DNA from: Candidatus Flexicrinis affinis
Lineage (GTDB): Bacteria > Chloroflexota > Anaerolineae > Aggregatilineales > Phototrophicaceae
Direction: 5' to 3'
NCBI GenBank assembly: GCA_016716525.1
Contig: JADJWE010000001.1
Coordinates: forward strand, 1,736,001-1,800,000
DNA: 64,000 nucleotides
Numbering within the stretch: position 1 is the first letter of the stretch; each line of letters starts with the position of its first letter. Positions 26,198-35,178 of the stretch are shown here, piece after piece. The translations under genes were made by a program, and so were the position numbers. A model generated the notes under the pieces. It was given only the letters and a program-made list of their open reading frames with translations, was not told the DNA's origin and did not search any database.

Positions 26198-26227
26198 TTG
26201 TCACCGTTCGCGCGATTACGCTAGACT
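26198..26227 (+). promoter_or_regulatory. Promoter of the modular PPC protein gene
   Basis: TTGTCA, an 18-bp spacer and TAGACT; the -10 box ends 37 bases before the ATG at 26265. Confidence 0.5.
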
Positions 26228-26264
26228 GCAGACCTTGCAGCCGTTCATATTGACGGAGCCGAGC

Positions 26265-28436
26265 ATGAAGACTCGCTTTGTAGTTCGACTCGCGGGGATC
26301 GTCGCCGCACTCGCCGCGCTCGTTGTTGGCGCCAGTGCGCAGGGTCAGCGCAGCATCACGCTGGGCGAGCCGATCGTCGGCGAAATCTCTCCGCTAACCC
26401 CAGCGCAAATCTATACGCTGTCCGCCGCTGCTGGCGACGTCGTCAACGTCGGCCTCACGTCGCAGCCCGGGTTGGTCCTCTCGTTTGTGGTGACTGACAG
26501 CGCGGGCAATCAGCTCGCTGCCGCCAGCGATGCCAGCGGAAGCGGCAGTGTGTCCGCCCTGAATATCACGCTGGTCGAAGGCGCCAACATCATCGCCATC
26601 TTTGCCTCGATCGACTCGGTCGAGCGAATTGGCCAATATCGGCTCCTTGTTGAGGCCGCCGGGGATACACCCGCTCCGGCCGAAACGTCGGCACCGGAGG
26701 CCACAACCGACGCGCCTGCCGCGACGCCTGAACCTGTCGCGACGACCGAGCCAGCAACCGATGTCAGCGCCGACCCGACCGATGGATTCCAACTCGGTCA
26801 GGTCCTGACCACCACAGGCTTGCAAGTACAACTCGACTGGCTGTCCACGGCCGACCTCAATCTCGAGGTTCGCGATCCGTTCGGCGAGCGCCTGTTCTTC
26901 GACAGCCGCACGAACCAGAACGGCGGGTCTTTCGGGTTTGACGTAAACGGCTTGTGCGAAGTCCTCAACAGCCCGGCGACCGAGACCGCCAACTATGCTG
27001 CCGGTGCAATCCCCGTTGGCAGCTACGAAGTGCTTGTGTACTACCGGCAAGACTGCGAGAACAATGGGCCTCAGCCCTTCTCGGTCACGATTACGGTCGA
27101 CGGCGTGCAGCTTCCGGTTGTCAACGGCACTCTGACGCCTCCGATCAACGGCAACTCGACCGTGTACATCACCAGCTTCGTGGTCAACACGGACGGCACG
27201 GCAGCAGCGGGCGCATCGGGCCCGTACACCGATACGCGCAGCATCCCGTCGACCCTGCGCACCGCGCTGGATACGGCGCAGCGCACCGCCCTTACCGATG
27301 GCCTGCCGTCACGCGGGATCATCAACGGCGATCGCTATTTCGACCTGTACTCGTTTGACGGCACCGCCAATCAAGTCGTGTCGATCAGCATGACACGCGT
27401 GTCGGGAAGCCTGGATACGCTGCTTCTCGTGCTCGATCCGTCCGGCGGCATCATCGCCGATAACGACGATATCGTGGCCGGCAACGTCACGGACTCGGCC
27501 ATCAACAATCCGCCGCTGCGGCTTCCGGTCGATGGCCAGTACACCGTGGTCGCGACGCGCTACGGCAAGGATGTCGGCGGCACCGCCGGCGAGTACGACA
27601 TTCTGGTACAGACTCAGACCACGGCCCTGCCCCAAGAGGTCGTCGACCTCGGCCTGCCGACCGGCGACATTCAGATCACGCTGGTTTGGAACACGAACGC
27701 GGACTTGCAGCTTCTCGTTCGCGACCCGTCCGGGCAGTCGGTCTACGACGATCAGCTTACCGTGCCGTCGGGCGGGCGCATGTTCGCGCAAGGCAACGTA
27801 AACTGCACGGTGTCGCTGGCAACTCCGGTCTCGCACATCTACTGGCCGACCGGCCTCGGCCGCGGTGGAAGCTACGAAGTCGAGGTGTGGTACCAGAACC
27901 AGTGTGCGGACACGCGCGCGGTCAATGCAACGCTGTACATTTCCGTCGCGGGTCAGCAGATCGGCGCGATCCCTGTCAGCCCGAATCTCAACAGCCGCTT
28001 CGTCACCAGCTTCGTCATCGAACCGACGGGAGTCGCGTCGCTTGGCGAAGGCGGGATCATCGGTGGCAGCGAGACGCTGAATTTCTCCGGCGAGCTCGAA
28101 TCGGCCCCGTCGCTGCTGCCCAATCAAGTGGTTCGCGGCACGATCAGCGCAGACAACAAGTTCGACGTCTACACGTTCAATGGTGAAGCGGGTCAGGTCG
28201 TTGACGTTCGCATGGAACGCACGCAGGGCTCACTCGACACCAGCCTGTTCCTGATCAGCCCCAGCCTGTTCGAAGTGGCCGCCAACGACGACGCGATTAT
28301 CGGAACCACCACCGACTCGCTGATCGACGGATTTACGCTTCCCGAAACGGGCCGCTACGTCATACTCGCCACGCACTTTGCCACCATTTACGGTGGAACG
28401 ACCGGGACCTATCAGCTGTCCTATTCGGTCGAATAG
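26265..28436 (+). CDS. Secreted modular protein with alternating PPC-type and YfaP-like domains
   Basis: This 723-residue exported protein has a signal peptide (residues 1-26, ending GASAQ). The body alternates two module types. PPC-like jelly-rolls lie at about 30-135, 340-455 and 610-723, two of them with the VSGSLDT / TQGSLDT and NDD signatures. Two YfaP/DUF2135-like modules at about 180-325 and 470-600 carry LDWLSTADLNLEVRDP and LVWNTNADLQLLVRDP. A Pro/Thr linker separates the first two. No peptidase domain is present, although PPC domains usually accompany one. A binding or surface-display role is inferred. The chosen ATG at 26265 matches the promoter position. Confidence 0.82.
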   Translation: MKTRFVVRLAGIVAALAALVVGASAQGQRSITLGEPIVGEISPLTPAQIYTLSAAAGDVVNVGLTSQPGLVLSFVVTDSAGNQLAAASDASGSGSVSALNITLVEGANIIAIFASIDSVERIGQYRLLVEAAGDTPAPAETSAPEATTDAPAATPEPVATTEPATDVSADPTDGFQLGQVLTTTGLQVQLDWLSTADLNLEVRDPFGERLFFDSRTNQNGGSFGFDVNGLCEVLNSPATETANYAAGAIPVGSYEVLVYYRQDCENNGPQPFSVTITVDGVQLPVVNGTLTPPINGNSTVYITSFVVNTDGTAAAGASGPYTDTRSIPSTLRTALDTAQRTALTDGLPSRGIINGDRYFDLYSFDGTANQVVSISMTRVSGSLDTLLLVLDPSGGIIADNDDIVAGNVTDSAINNPPLRLPVDGQYTVVATRYGKDVGGTAGEYDILVQTQTTALPQEVVDLGLPTGDIQITLVWNTNADLQLLVRDPSGQSVYDDQLTVPSGGRMFAQGNVNCTVSLATPVSHIYWPTGLGRGGSYEVEVWYQNQCADTRAVNATLYISVAGQQIGAIPVSPNLNSRFVTSFVIEPTGVASLGEGGIIGGSETLNFSGELESAPSLLPNQVVRGTISADNKFDVYTFNGEAGQVVDVRMERTQGSLDTSLFLISPSLFEVAANDDAIIGTTTDSLIDGFTLPETGRYVILATHFATIYGGTTGTYQLSYSVE

Positions 28437-28442
28437 CTGCGG

Positions 28443-28499
28443 CACGAATGGGTCGGGCGCTCAGGTCAAAATCGGCTGTTGGCGCCCGACCCGTTCGTG
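28443..28499. terminator. Long inverted repeat after the PPC protein gene
   Basis: Two 18-base arms (28443-28460 and 28482-28499), complementary except for one G-U, flank a 21-base loop six bases after the stop codon. There is no T-run, so it is either a factor-dependent terminator, an mRNA 3'-end stabiliser or another structured element. Confidence 0.55.
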
Positions 28500-28618
28500 A
28501 CAAACCGCACTAGAATTCGCATTTCCCCTGCGATACAATTTCGGTTCGGTTCCAAGCCCCGTGCCGGAATTTCACCGTCAGCACGGTTTTGTCCATGTGA
28601 CATTGAAAGTTGCCCCGC

Positions 28619-29332
28619 ATGAAACTGCGTATCTTGCTCCTGCTGCTGTTCGTCGTGGTCGTGGCTGCTGCATGCGCGGCGCCGCCCGAACTGCGTAACC
28701 CTCAGTTCCTGATCGATAACAGCCTCGTGGACAATGAACCGTGCAGCGCCCCGTGCTGGAACGGGATCACACCGGGTGTCACCGACTGGGGAGACGCCCT
28801 CACCATCCTCGAGGACACAGAAGGCATCGCTGACCTCAAGACCGAGACCAACGACGAAACGGGCGAGATCGCCGCGACCTTCCAGCGCGACGGCGGCGTA
28901 CCGTGCTGCCTCGTTTACTCGCGCAACGGCGAAATCGTCGACCAGATGCTGCTCCAGCTTGCCCCTGAGAACACGCTTGCCGAGGTGATTGACAATCTCG
29001 GAGAACCGGTGTACTTCAGCGGGACCGAAGTATCGCCCGAGCAGGCGGCAGCGGCCTTGTTCTACCCGGAACGCAGCCTCGTGGTTTATGCATTTGTAGC
29101 GGGCTCGGAGTCCGGTACGGTGAGCGAGACCAGCGAGATTTTTGCCGCGCTGTACCTCAGCGCAGAAGACATGCAGCAGGTCATCGAGACCAGCCAACTT
29201 CACGACTGGCTGGGTTACGACAGCTTCCAAGCCTATGTAGCACGTCCCTTTAACGTCACGCCTATTCCGACCGAGGAAGGCGATGAAGACGGCGCGGAGA
29301 CTCCCGAAGCGAACGAAACACCTGAAGGCTAA
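28619..29332 (+). CDS. Hypothetical lipoprotein
   Basis: I do not recognise the mature domain. The 237-residue product starts with a lipoprotein signal peptide (KLRILLLLLFVVVVAAAC) and a lipobox Cys near residue 19. The mature part begins with a segment containing two short Cys-rich spots (PCSAPCWNG and VPCCLVYS) that may form disulfides. Its C-terminal 20 residues are acidic and disordered. The ATG at 28619 is preferred to a TTG three codons upstream. Similar short lipoproteins with a PCxxPCWNGI-type motif are known to me only as uncharacterised. It is separated from the next gene by 72 bases. Confidence 0.72.
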   Translation: MKLRILLLLLFVVVVAAACAAPPELRNPQFLIDNSLVDNEPCSAPCWNGITPGVTDWGDALTILEDTEGIADLKTETNDETGEIAATFQRDGGVPCCLVYSRNGEIVDQMLLQLAPENTLAEVIDNLGEPVYFSGTEVSPEQAAAALFYPERSLVVYAFVAGSESGTVSETSEIFAALYLSAEDMQQVIETSQLHDWLGYDSFQAYVARPFNVTPIPTEEGDEDGAETPEANETPEG

Positions 29333-29404
29333 ATCGGGACGTTTCATCGCCTGCGGGCGCGTCCCAGCAAATTCGTCAACCTATCCCAAGAGGAGAGGCC
29401 CACC

Positions 29405-30100
29405 ATGAACGACACCCCATCCCTCGCCAGCCTGCAGGTTGGCGAAGAACGCACGGCCACGGTTAAAGCGATTGAGCTGTACGGCGCGTTCGTCGATATC
29501 GGCATTGGGAGCGACGCGCTGCTGCACATCTCGCAGCTCGGCAAGCCCAACGTCCGCAACGTCGGCGACGTCGTCAAGATCGGCGACTCGCTGAAGGTCT
29601 ATGTCTTGAAGGTCGACGCCGAGAACAAGCGCGTCGCCGTCTCGCTGGTCAAGCCGGCGAAGGTCAACTGGGAAGAGATCAAAGAGGGCGAAACTTACGA
29701 CGGCGAAGTCGTGCGCGTTGAGAGCTACGGCGCGTTCATCGACATCGGCGCGGAGCGCCCGGGCATGGCCCACATCAGCGAGCTGGCCGAAGGTTTCGTC
29801 AAGCAGGCCTCGGATGTCGTGAAGGTCGGCGACAAGGTCCAGGTGCGCGTCCTCAAGTACAACCGCAAGAAGAAGCAGATCGACTTGAGCATGAAGCCTG
29901 TCGAGGAGTCGATGTCGTCTTATCAGGACGACGAGGACGACGAGCCACAGCTCACGGCGATGGCGCTCGCGCTGCAAAAGGCCATGAAGGGTGACTCGTC
30001 GGACGGCGGGCGCTCATCCGCGACCAACCGTAAAGAGAAGCAGCGCCAGCAGCAGGAAGACATCATCGCGCGTACGCTGCGCTCACACGGCAGCAACTAG
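29405..30100 (+). CDS. S1 RNA-binding domain protein (two S1 repeats)
   Basis: This 231-residue cytoplasmic RNA-binding protein has two S1/OB-fold repeats at about residues 9-77 and 89-160. They show the hallmark YGAFVDIG...LLHISQL and YGAFIDIG...MAHISEL segments. The C-terminal 65 residues are charged and probably disordered. It resembles the S1-related proteins that stand in for, or supplement, ribosomal protein S1 in Gram-positive-like lineages. It probably promotes mRNA binding to the ribosome or general RNA interactions. A strong AAGAGGAGAGG site precedes the ATG, and a strong terminator follows, so it forms its own transcription unit or ends the lipoprotein unit. Confidence 0.9.
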   Translation: MNDTPSLASLQVGEERTATVKAIELYGAFVDIGIGSDALLHISQLGKPNVRNVGDVVKIGDSLKVYVLKVDAENKRVAVSLVKPAKVNWEEIKEGETYDGEVVRVESYGAFIDIGAERPGMAHISELAEGFVKQASDVVKVGDKVQVRVLKYNRKKKQIDLSMKPVEESMSSYQDDEDDEPQLTAMALALQKAMKGDSSDGGRSSATNRKEKQRQQQEDIIARTLRSHGSN

Positions 30101-30112
30101 CACACAAACTCG

Positions 30113-30146
30113 ACGGGCGGAGGCATCAACCTCCGCCCGTTTTTTG
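30113..30146 (+). terminator. Strong intrinsic terminator after the S1-domain gene
   Basis: An 11-bp perfect stem (ACGGGCGGAGG with CCTCCGCCCGT), a 6-base loop and a run of six T. Confidence 0.9.
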
Positions 30147-30149
30147 TTC

Positions 30150-31364
30150 TCAGCGCAGAAGCTGCACCTGTACGGGCTGTCCCGCTTCTACGTACCGCAC
30201 GCCTTCATCGACAATCAGCAAGCCGTCGGCAACGACGAGCGAGTACAGCGCCCCGCTGCTTTGCGTCCCGGTGAGGCGGGCCGTCCATCCGTCCGGCGTC
30301 GAGGTGAGCGCACAGCGCAAATAGCTTCGCCGCCCGTCAGACTCGATATCGTGCTCGGTCGTCGCGTTGACGACTTCCGTATCGACGACGCGGCCCAGCA
30401 TCGCGTACACCGCGTGCTTGACGATCAGCTCGCAGGTCACGAACGCGCTGACCGGATTGCCCGGCAAGCCGAAGAACGGAACTGCGCCAAGCCGGCCATA
30501 CGCAAGCGGCTTTCCCGGGCGCAAATTGATGCGCCAGAACCCGACTTCACCGAGCTGGTCGAGAACCTCTTTCACGAAATCCGCCGCACCCACCGATACG
30601 CCGGCCGAACTCACAATCATGTCGGGCTTGAGCGCAAGTGCGGCTTCGAACGTGCTGCGTACAGACTCGAATGTGTCGCGCGCCGGAGCAAGGACATCAG
30701 GCGCCGCGCCGAAACGGGCCAGCATCGCGGCGAGCATGGGCGTGTTGCCGTCGTAGATCTCACCGTCCCGAAGCGGCCTCCCGTAAGGCGCAAGTTCGTC
30801 ACCACTGGTGAGAATCGCTACGCGGGGCTGGCGCGCGACCGCGACCGTCCCCAATCCGAGCGAACCAAGCATCCCCACATCCACCGCGCGCAGCCGATGA
30901 CCCGCACGCAGCACAGTCTGCCCGCGCGCGACGTTCTCGCCGCGCTTGCGGACGTTGCCGCCCGTTGTCGCTGCAATCCGCACCGTGATGGTCGCTGGAG
31001 ACTGTCCTCCACGCCAGTCGGCATCGGTATCTTCGACCGGCACGACGCTGTCGGCTCCGTCCGGCAGCGGCGCTCCGGTCATTATGCGCGCTGCTTGCCC
31101 TGCCCCGAGTGCGCGATCAGGCCAACCGCCAGCGCGGATGTCCTGCACGACACGGACGCCCATGCCTTCGCCGGCATCAGCCGCACGCACTGCATAGCCG
31201 TCCATCGCGGACGTATCGAACGGCGGCAGATCGATTGGGCTGACTACGTCTTCCGCCAATACGCGTCCTGCCGCCGCGAAGAGGTCAACACTCTCAGTCG
31301 ACATGCGCGGCATATCGGCTTCGATACGGGCGATAGCTTCGAATAGGGATAGCAGGTCGGACAT
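30150..31364 (-). CDS. moeA: Molybdopterin molybdenumtransferase
   Basis: This 404-residue enzyme inserts molybdate into adenylated molybdopterin, the last general step of molybdenum-cofactor synthesis. The MoeA signatures are present: PPFDTSAMDGYA near residue 44, a central MoCF domain with the SAGVSVGAADF loop, and FFGLPGNPVSAFV. Length is normal. The ATG follows GGAGG. No other cofactor gene is adjacent. The promoter region is shared with the divergent rel gene. Its presence implies at least one molybdoenzyme elsewhere in the genome. Confidence 0.95.
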   Translation of the reverse strand: MSDLLSLFEAIARIEADMPRMSTESVDLFAAAGRVLAEDVVSPIDLPPFDTSAMDGYAVRAADAGEGMGVRVVQDIRAGGWPDRALGAGQAARIMTGAPLPDGADSVVPVEDTDADWRGGQSPATITVRIAATTGGNVRKRGENVARGQTVLRAGHRLRAVDVGMLGSLGLGTVAVARQPRVAILTSGDELAPYGRPLRDGEIYDGNTPMLAAMLARFGAAPDVLAPARDTFESVRSTFEAALALKPDMIVSSAGVSVGAADFVKEVLDQLGEVGFWRINLRPGKPLAYGRLGAVPFFGLPGNPVSAFVTCELIVKHAVYAMLGRVVDTEVVNATTEHDIESDGRRSYLRCALTSTPDGWTARLTGTQSSGALYSLVVADGLLIVDEGVRYVEAGQPVQVQLLR

Positions 31365-31389
31365 TGGTCCTCCGTGGTACGCGTTTTCG

Positions 31390-31417
31390 AGTGAACGTGT
31401 TAAGATTGGGTTGTCAA
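31390..31417 (-). promoter_or_regulatory. Candidate moeA promoter
   Basis: On the minus strand a perfect TTGACA (31412-31417) is followed after 16 bp by TTCACT (31390-31395), 25 bases upstream of the moeA start. The -10 is weak. Confidence 0.4.
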
Positions 31418-31440
31418 ATGGATCAAAGGCGCCGCAACCG

Positions 31441-33654
31441 ATGGTTTCGACCGTCTACACCGCTCCTTCGCTCGAAGCGCTCGTTGCCCCGCTGCCCGCG
31501 CTGTCCCCGAACGACCGCGCGATTATCGAACGCGCCTACCACAAGGCCGAAATCGCACATGCAGGTCAGAACCGCAAGTCGGGCGAGCCTTATTTTACCC
31601 ACTGTGTTGCCGTCGCCGCGATCCTGACCGACCTGCGCCTCGACGCCGAGGCCATTGCCGCCGCTCTACTGCACGATACGCTCGAAGACACGGACATCAC
31701 GTTCGACGAGTTGGTCGAGGAGTTCGGCCTCAACGTCGCCAAGCTCGTGGATGGGGTCACCAAATTGAAGGTGATCCCGATTAGCATCGAGAAAGAGATC
31801 GGGCGGCGTACCAGCACCGTCAACAAGGAACTCGAATACATCCGCAAGATGTTCATGACGATGGGTCAAGATATCCGCGTCGTGCTCATCAAGCTTGCCG
31901 ACCGCCTGCACAACATGCGCACGCTGCACCACATGCCGGAAGACCGCCAGCGCGGCATCGCCCGTGAGACGATGGACATCTTCGCGCCCCTCGCCAACCG
32001 GCTCGGCATCTGGCAGATCAAGTGGGAACTCGAGGATCTCAGCCTGCGTTACCTCGAGCCGGATATTTACCGCACGATTGCGAGCAAGATTGACGAACGC
32101 CGCGCCGACCGCGAACGTTACATGGACGAAATCGTCAATGCGCTCAAGAACGCCATGGCCAAAGAAGGCCTCGACGGCGTGACGGTCAGCGGGCGTCCCA
32201 AGCACATCACTAGCATCTACAACAAGATGCGGCGCAAGAACCTCCCGTTTGAGCAGATCTACGACGTGCGCGCCATCCGTGTGATCGTCGACAACGTCGC
32301 GCAGTGTTATCAGGTGCTGGGCATTGTCCACAACCTTTGGCAGCCCATTCCGCGTGAATTCGACGACTACATCGCCCGGCCGAAGGATAATCTCTACCAG
32401 AGCCTGCATACGGCCGTGTACGTCAACGGCAAGACTGTCGAGGTCCAGATCCGGACTTGGGAAATGCACCAGCACGCCGAGTATGGTATCGCCGCGCACT
32501 GGCGCTACAAGGAAGGTGGCAAGCTCAACGATCCGGAGTTCGAGCGACGCTTGACCATCCTGCGCAAAATGATGGAGTTCGGCGACGAAGTCAACCAGAA
32601 CGCCGAGCAGTTCGTAGACGCGATGAAGACCGAGTTCTTCCAGGATCGCGTCTATGTGGTAACGCCGAAGGGCGACATCATTGACCTGCCGGCAGGCGCG
32701 ACGCCGGTCGACTTCGCCTACCATATCCACACTGATATCGGGCATCGGACGCGCGGCGCGAAGGTTAACGGGCGGCTGGTGAACCTCAACTACCAGCTCC
32801 AGTCCGGCCAGCAGGTCGAGATCATGACCGCCAAGCGCGGCGGCCCCAGCATGGACTGGTTGAACCCTGATACAGGCTATGTCGTCACCAACCGCGCCCG
32901 CGAGAAGATCCGCTACTACTTCAAAAAGCTGAACCGCGAGCAGCACATCCAACTGGGCCGTGAGACCGTCGACCGCGAGCTGCGTAAGGTAGGCCTAGCC
33001 GACGCCATTTCGCACCACGCATTGGCCGAGCTGTTCGGGATCGAAAGCACCGAGGATTTCCTTGCCGCAGTCGGCGCCGGCGACATCAACGCCGCGCAGA
33101 TCACGAACCGGGCGCTCGAGGAAGATCGCCGCCGGACGCGCGCGCAGCAGGCGGAGTCCGAACTACTCAAACCTAAGCGCAACCTGGCGCCGTTGGTCGT
33201 CGATCCGTCCCACGGCGTGCAGATTAAAGGCACGAGCAACATGCTCAACCGCCTTGCCACCTGCTGCAATCCCGTGCCGGGCGACGAGATCGTCGGCTAC
33301 GTGACGCGCGGGCGCGGCGTGACCATACATCGTCAGGACTGCCCGAATGTGGCCAACATCAGCGACCGCGAGCGCCTGATCGAAGTGACGTGGGGCGGCT
33401 CGACGGACGACCAGAAATTCGTCGTGCCGATCGATGTCGTGGCCTATGACCGAGACGGCCTGCTGCGCGATATCAGCACCGTGATCGCCGACGAGCGCAT
33501 CAATATCTACGGCGTCAACGTCGATATCCGGGGCGATGTTGCCATTCTGCACCTTAAGCTGCAGATCAGCAGTCCGCGCCAGCTCACCCGAATCATTTCG
33601 CGCATTAGCATGACGCCAAGCGTTACGGATGTTTATCGCCCCAACGCGGGTTAG
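31441..33654 (+). CDS. rel: Bifunctional (p)ppGpp synthetase/hydrolase (RelA/SpoT, long RSH)
   Basis: This 737-residue stringent-response enzyme makes and degrades the alarmone (p)ppGpp. The N-terminal HD hydrolase keeps its metal ligands (His54 in YFTHC, His78-Asp79 in LLHDTLED, Asp in LADRLHNMR). The synthetase domain shows YDVRAIRV and the Glu of EVQIRT. TGS, helical, zinc-finger (ATCCNP) and ACT domains follow in order. Both activities therefore look intact. The ATG at 31441 is taken since upstream codons run into the shared promoter region; its ribosome site is weak. No clear terminator lies before the P450 gene 109 bases downstream, which has its own promoter. Confidence 0.95.
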   Translation: MVSTVYTAPSLEALVAPLPALSPNDRAIIERAYHKAEIAHAGQNRKSGEPYFTHCVAVAAILTDLRLDAEAIAAALLHDTLEDTDITFDELVEEFGLNVAKLVDGVTKLKVIPISIEKEIGRRTSTVNKELEYIRKMFMTMGQDIRVVLIKLADRLHNMRTLHHMPEDRQRGIARETMDIFAPLANRLGIWQIKWELEDLSLRYLEPDIYRTIASKIDERRADRERYMDEIVNALKNAMAKEGLDGVTVSGRPKHITSIYNKMRRKNLPFEQIYDVRAIRVIVDNVAQCYQVLGIVHNLWQPIPREFDDYIARPKDNLYQSLHTAVYVNGKTVEVQIRTWEMHQHAEYGIAAHWRYKEGGKLNDPEFERRLTILRKMMEFGDEVNQNAEQFVDAMKTEFFQDRVYVVTPKGDIIDLPAGATPVDFAYHIHTDIGHRTRGAKVNGRLVNLNYQLQSGQQVEIMTAKRGGPSMDWLNPDTGYVVTNRAREKIRYYFKKLNREQHIQLGRETVDRELRKVGLADAISHHALAELFGIESTEDFLAAVGAGDINAAQITNRALEEDRRRTRAQQAESELLKPKRNLAPLVVDPSHGVQIKGTSNMLNRLATCCNPVPGDEIVGYVTRGRGVTIHRQDCPNVANISDRERLIEVTWGGSTDDQKFVVPIDVVAYDRDGLLRDISTVIADERINIYGVNVDIRGDVAILHLKLQISSPRQLTRIISRISMTPSVTDVYRPNAG

Positions 33655-33687
33655 TTTCGGGTCGGGGTCTGGCCGTCTCGCAACGTG

Positions 33688-33716
33688 TTGACAGCCGCGC
33701 AGTTCGCTCCTACACT
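33688..33716 (+). promoter_or_regulatory. Promoter of the P450 gene
   Basis: A perfect TTGACA, exactly 17 bp, then TACACT. Transcription would start near 33723, about 40 bases before the ATG. Confidence 0.65.
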
Positions 33717-33722
33717 GGAACT

Positions 33723-33738
33723 TGTGACATAATTCACA
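33723..33738 (+). promoter_or_regulatory. Crp/Fnr-family-like operator at the P450 start site
   Basis: TGTGA-CATAAT-TCACA is an exact match to the E. coli Crp consensus TGTGAN6TCACA. Its placement right at the expected transcription start would suit repression rather than activation. No Crp-type regulator gene is in the window. Confidence 0.55.
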
Positions 33739-33763
33739 CACTATTCCGGGGGTAGTACCGATC

Positions 33764-35122
33764 ATGACGCTCACCATCGCGCCGCGCGGCCAGTGGTTGA
33801 TGGGCCATATGCCGCAGTTTCAGGCCAACGCGCTCGAGTTCCAGACACACGCATACACCCTTGGCGCGCTCGTCCGCTTCCGCTTCGGGCCGTTTCCGCT
33901 GTACGTGGTGAACTCGCCGCAGGCTATCCATGAGGTCCTCGTAACGAAGGCCGATTCCTTCTACAAGAGTCGCGGGACCAAAGGTGTGCTCAAGCCGCTG
34001 CTCGGTTCAGGCCTGTTCACGTCGGATGGCGAGTTTTGGCGCGGCCAGCGCAAACTGGTGTCACCCGCGTTCCACACCAAGCGCATCGCGAAGTATGCGC
34101 AGATCATGGTCGATTACGCATCGGCGCAGGCGGGCACGTGGCATGAGGGAGTCGAGATCGACACCGAAGCCCAAATGGCCGAGATTACCATGCGCATCAT
34201 CGCAAAGGCGGGTTTCGACGCCGACGTGACGGGAGACGAGCGCGAGCTGCGTGAAGCGGTCGAAGAGGCGCTGTCGGTCGTAGACGAGAATTTCAACACG
34301 CTGCTGCGCTGGCCCTACTGGGTTCCAACCGAAAAGAACCGTCGGTTCCTGCGTGCCATCGCGCGTCTCGACAAGATGATCCAGCGCGTGATCGACGATC
34401 GCCGCGCCGGACGCACCGGCACCGACAGCGACGACAAGGGCGACGCGCTCTCGATGCTGATGGTGGCCATGCACGAAGAGAGCGGCCGAGGCATGACCGA
34501 TAAGCATCTGCGGGACGAGATCATGACGCTGTTCGGCGCCGGGCACGAGACGACCGCTAAAGCCCTGACATGGGCGTGGTACGTCCTGTCCCAGCGCCCC
34601 GACATTCAGGCGCGATTGCACGACGACCTTCACACCGTCCTCGGCGGGCGAAAGCCGACGATGGACGATCTGCCCAACCTCACCTACCTCGATCGGTTTC
34701 TGAAAGAAGTGCTGCGGCTATATCCGCCGGCATGGGCCACCACGCGCGACGCGATCGAGCCTGTCAACGTGCTCGGTGTCCCGCTCAAGAAGAACGACAT
34801 CGTCATCGTCAACATCTACGGGGTACACCGCGATCCAGCCATCTACGCCGACCCGCTGCGGTTCGACCCCGATCGCTGGACCCCGGAGTTCGAGCGCAGC
34901 CTACCCAAGAACGCCTATCTGCCTTTCGGCAACGGGCCGAGGGTGTGCATCGGCGGCGCGTTCGCCCAAATGGAAGCGAAGCTGGTGCTGGCCGTATTGG
35001 CGCAGCGTTTCACGCTCAGTTTGCGCCCGGGTCACGTCGTCGAGCCTGAAGACCGGTTCACCCTGCGGCCCAAGTTCGGGCTACCGATGACCATACATGA
35101 GCGAGTTGCGGAGTTCGCGTAG
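33764..35122 (+). CDS. Cytochrome P450
   Basis: This 452-residue heme monooxygenase is predicted to be soluble. The I-helix oxygen site is GAGHETTAKAL, the K-helix ExxR is in KEVLRLYPP, and the heme loop FGNGPRVCIGG supplies the thiolate Cys395. The general type resembles bacterial fatty-acid or terpenoid hydroxylases of the CYP102/CYP120-like clade, but the substrate cannot be assigned. No ferredoxin or reductase gene is adjacent, so its electron donor is encoded elsewhere. It has a well-formed promoter with a Crp-like palindrome at the start site and a GGGGGTAG ribosome site. Confidence 0.95.
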   Translation: MTLTIAPRGQWLMGHMPQFQANALEFQTHAYTLGALVRFRFGPFPLYVVNSPQAIHEVLVTKADSFYKSRGTKGVLKPLLGSGLFTSDGEFWRGQRKLVSPAFHTKRIAKYAQIMVDYASAQAGTWHEGVEIDTEAQMAEITMRIIAKAGFDADVTGDERELREAVEEALSVVDENFNTLLRWPYWVPTEKNRRFLRAIARLDKMIQRVIDDRRAGRTGTDSDDKGDALSMLMVAMHEESGRGMTDKHLRDEIMTLFGAGHETTAKALTWAWYVLSQRPDIQARLHDDLHTVLGGRKPTMDDLPNLTYLDRFLKEVLRLYPPAWATTRDAIEPVNVLGVPLKKNDIVIVNIYGVHRDPAIYADPLRFDPDRWTPEFERSLPKNAYLPFGNGPRVCIGGAFAQMEAKLVLAVLAQRFTLSLRPGHVVEPEDRFTLRPKFGLPMTIHERVAEFA

Positions 35123-35178
35123 TGTAGGCTGGTCTGATCTACCTTCCGAAAGGCTGTGCTAAGCGGGGTCATCGTGAC

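Noticed and set aside
29991..31346. 451-codon open frame on the plus strand across moeA
   Set aside because: It lies opposite the clear MoeA coding frame and crosses the strong terminator at 30113; its product has no family features. An antisense shadow of GC-rich coding DNA.
31666..32952. 428-codon open frame antisense to rel
   Set aside because: Same reasoning; the RelA/SpoT frame is unambiguous.
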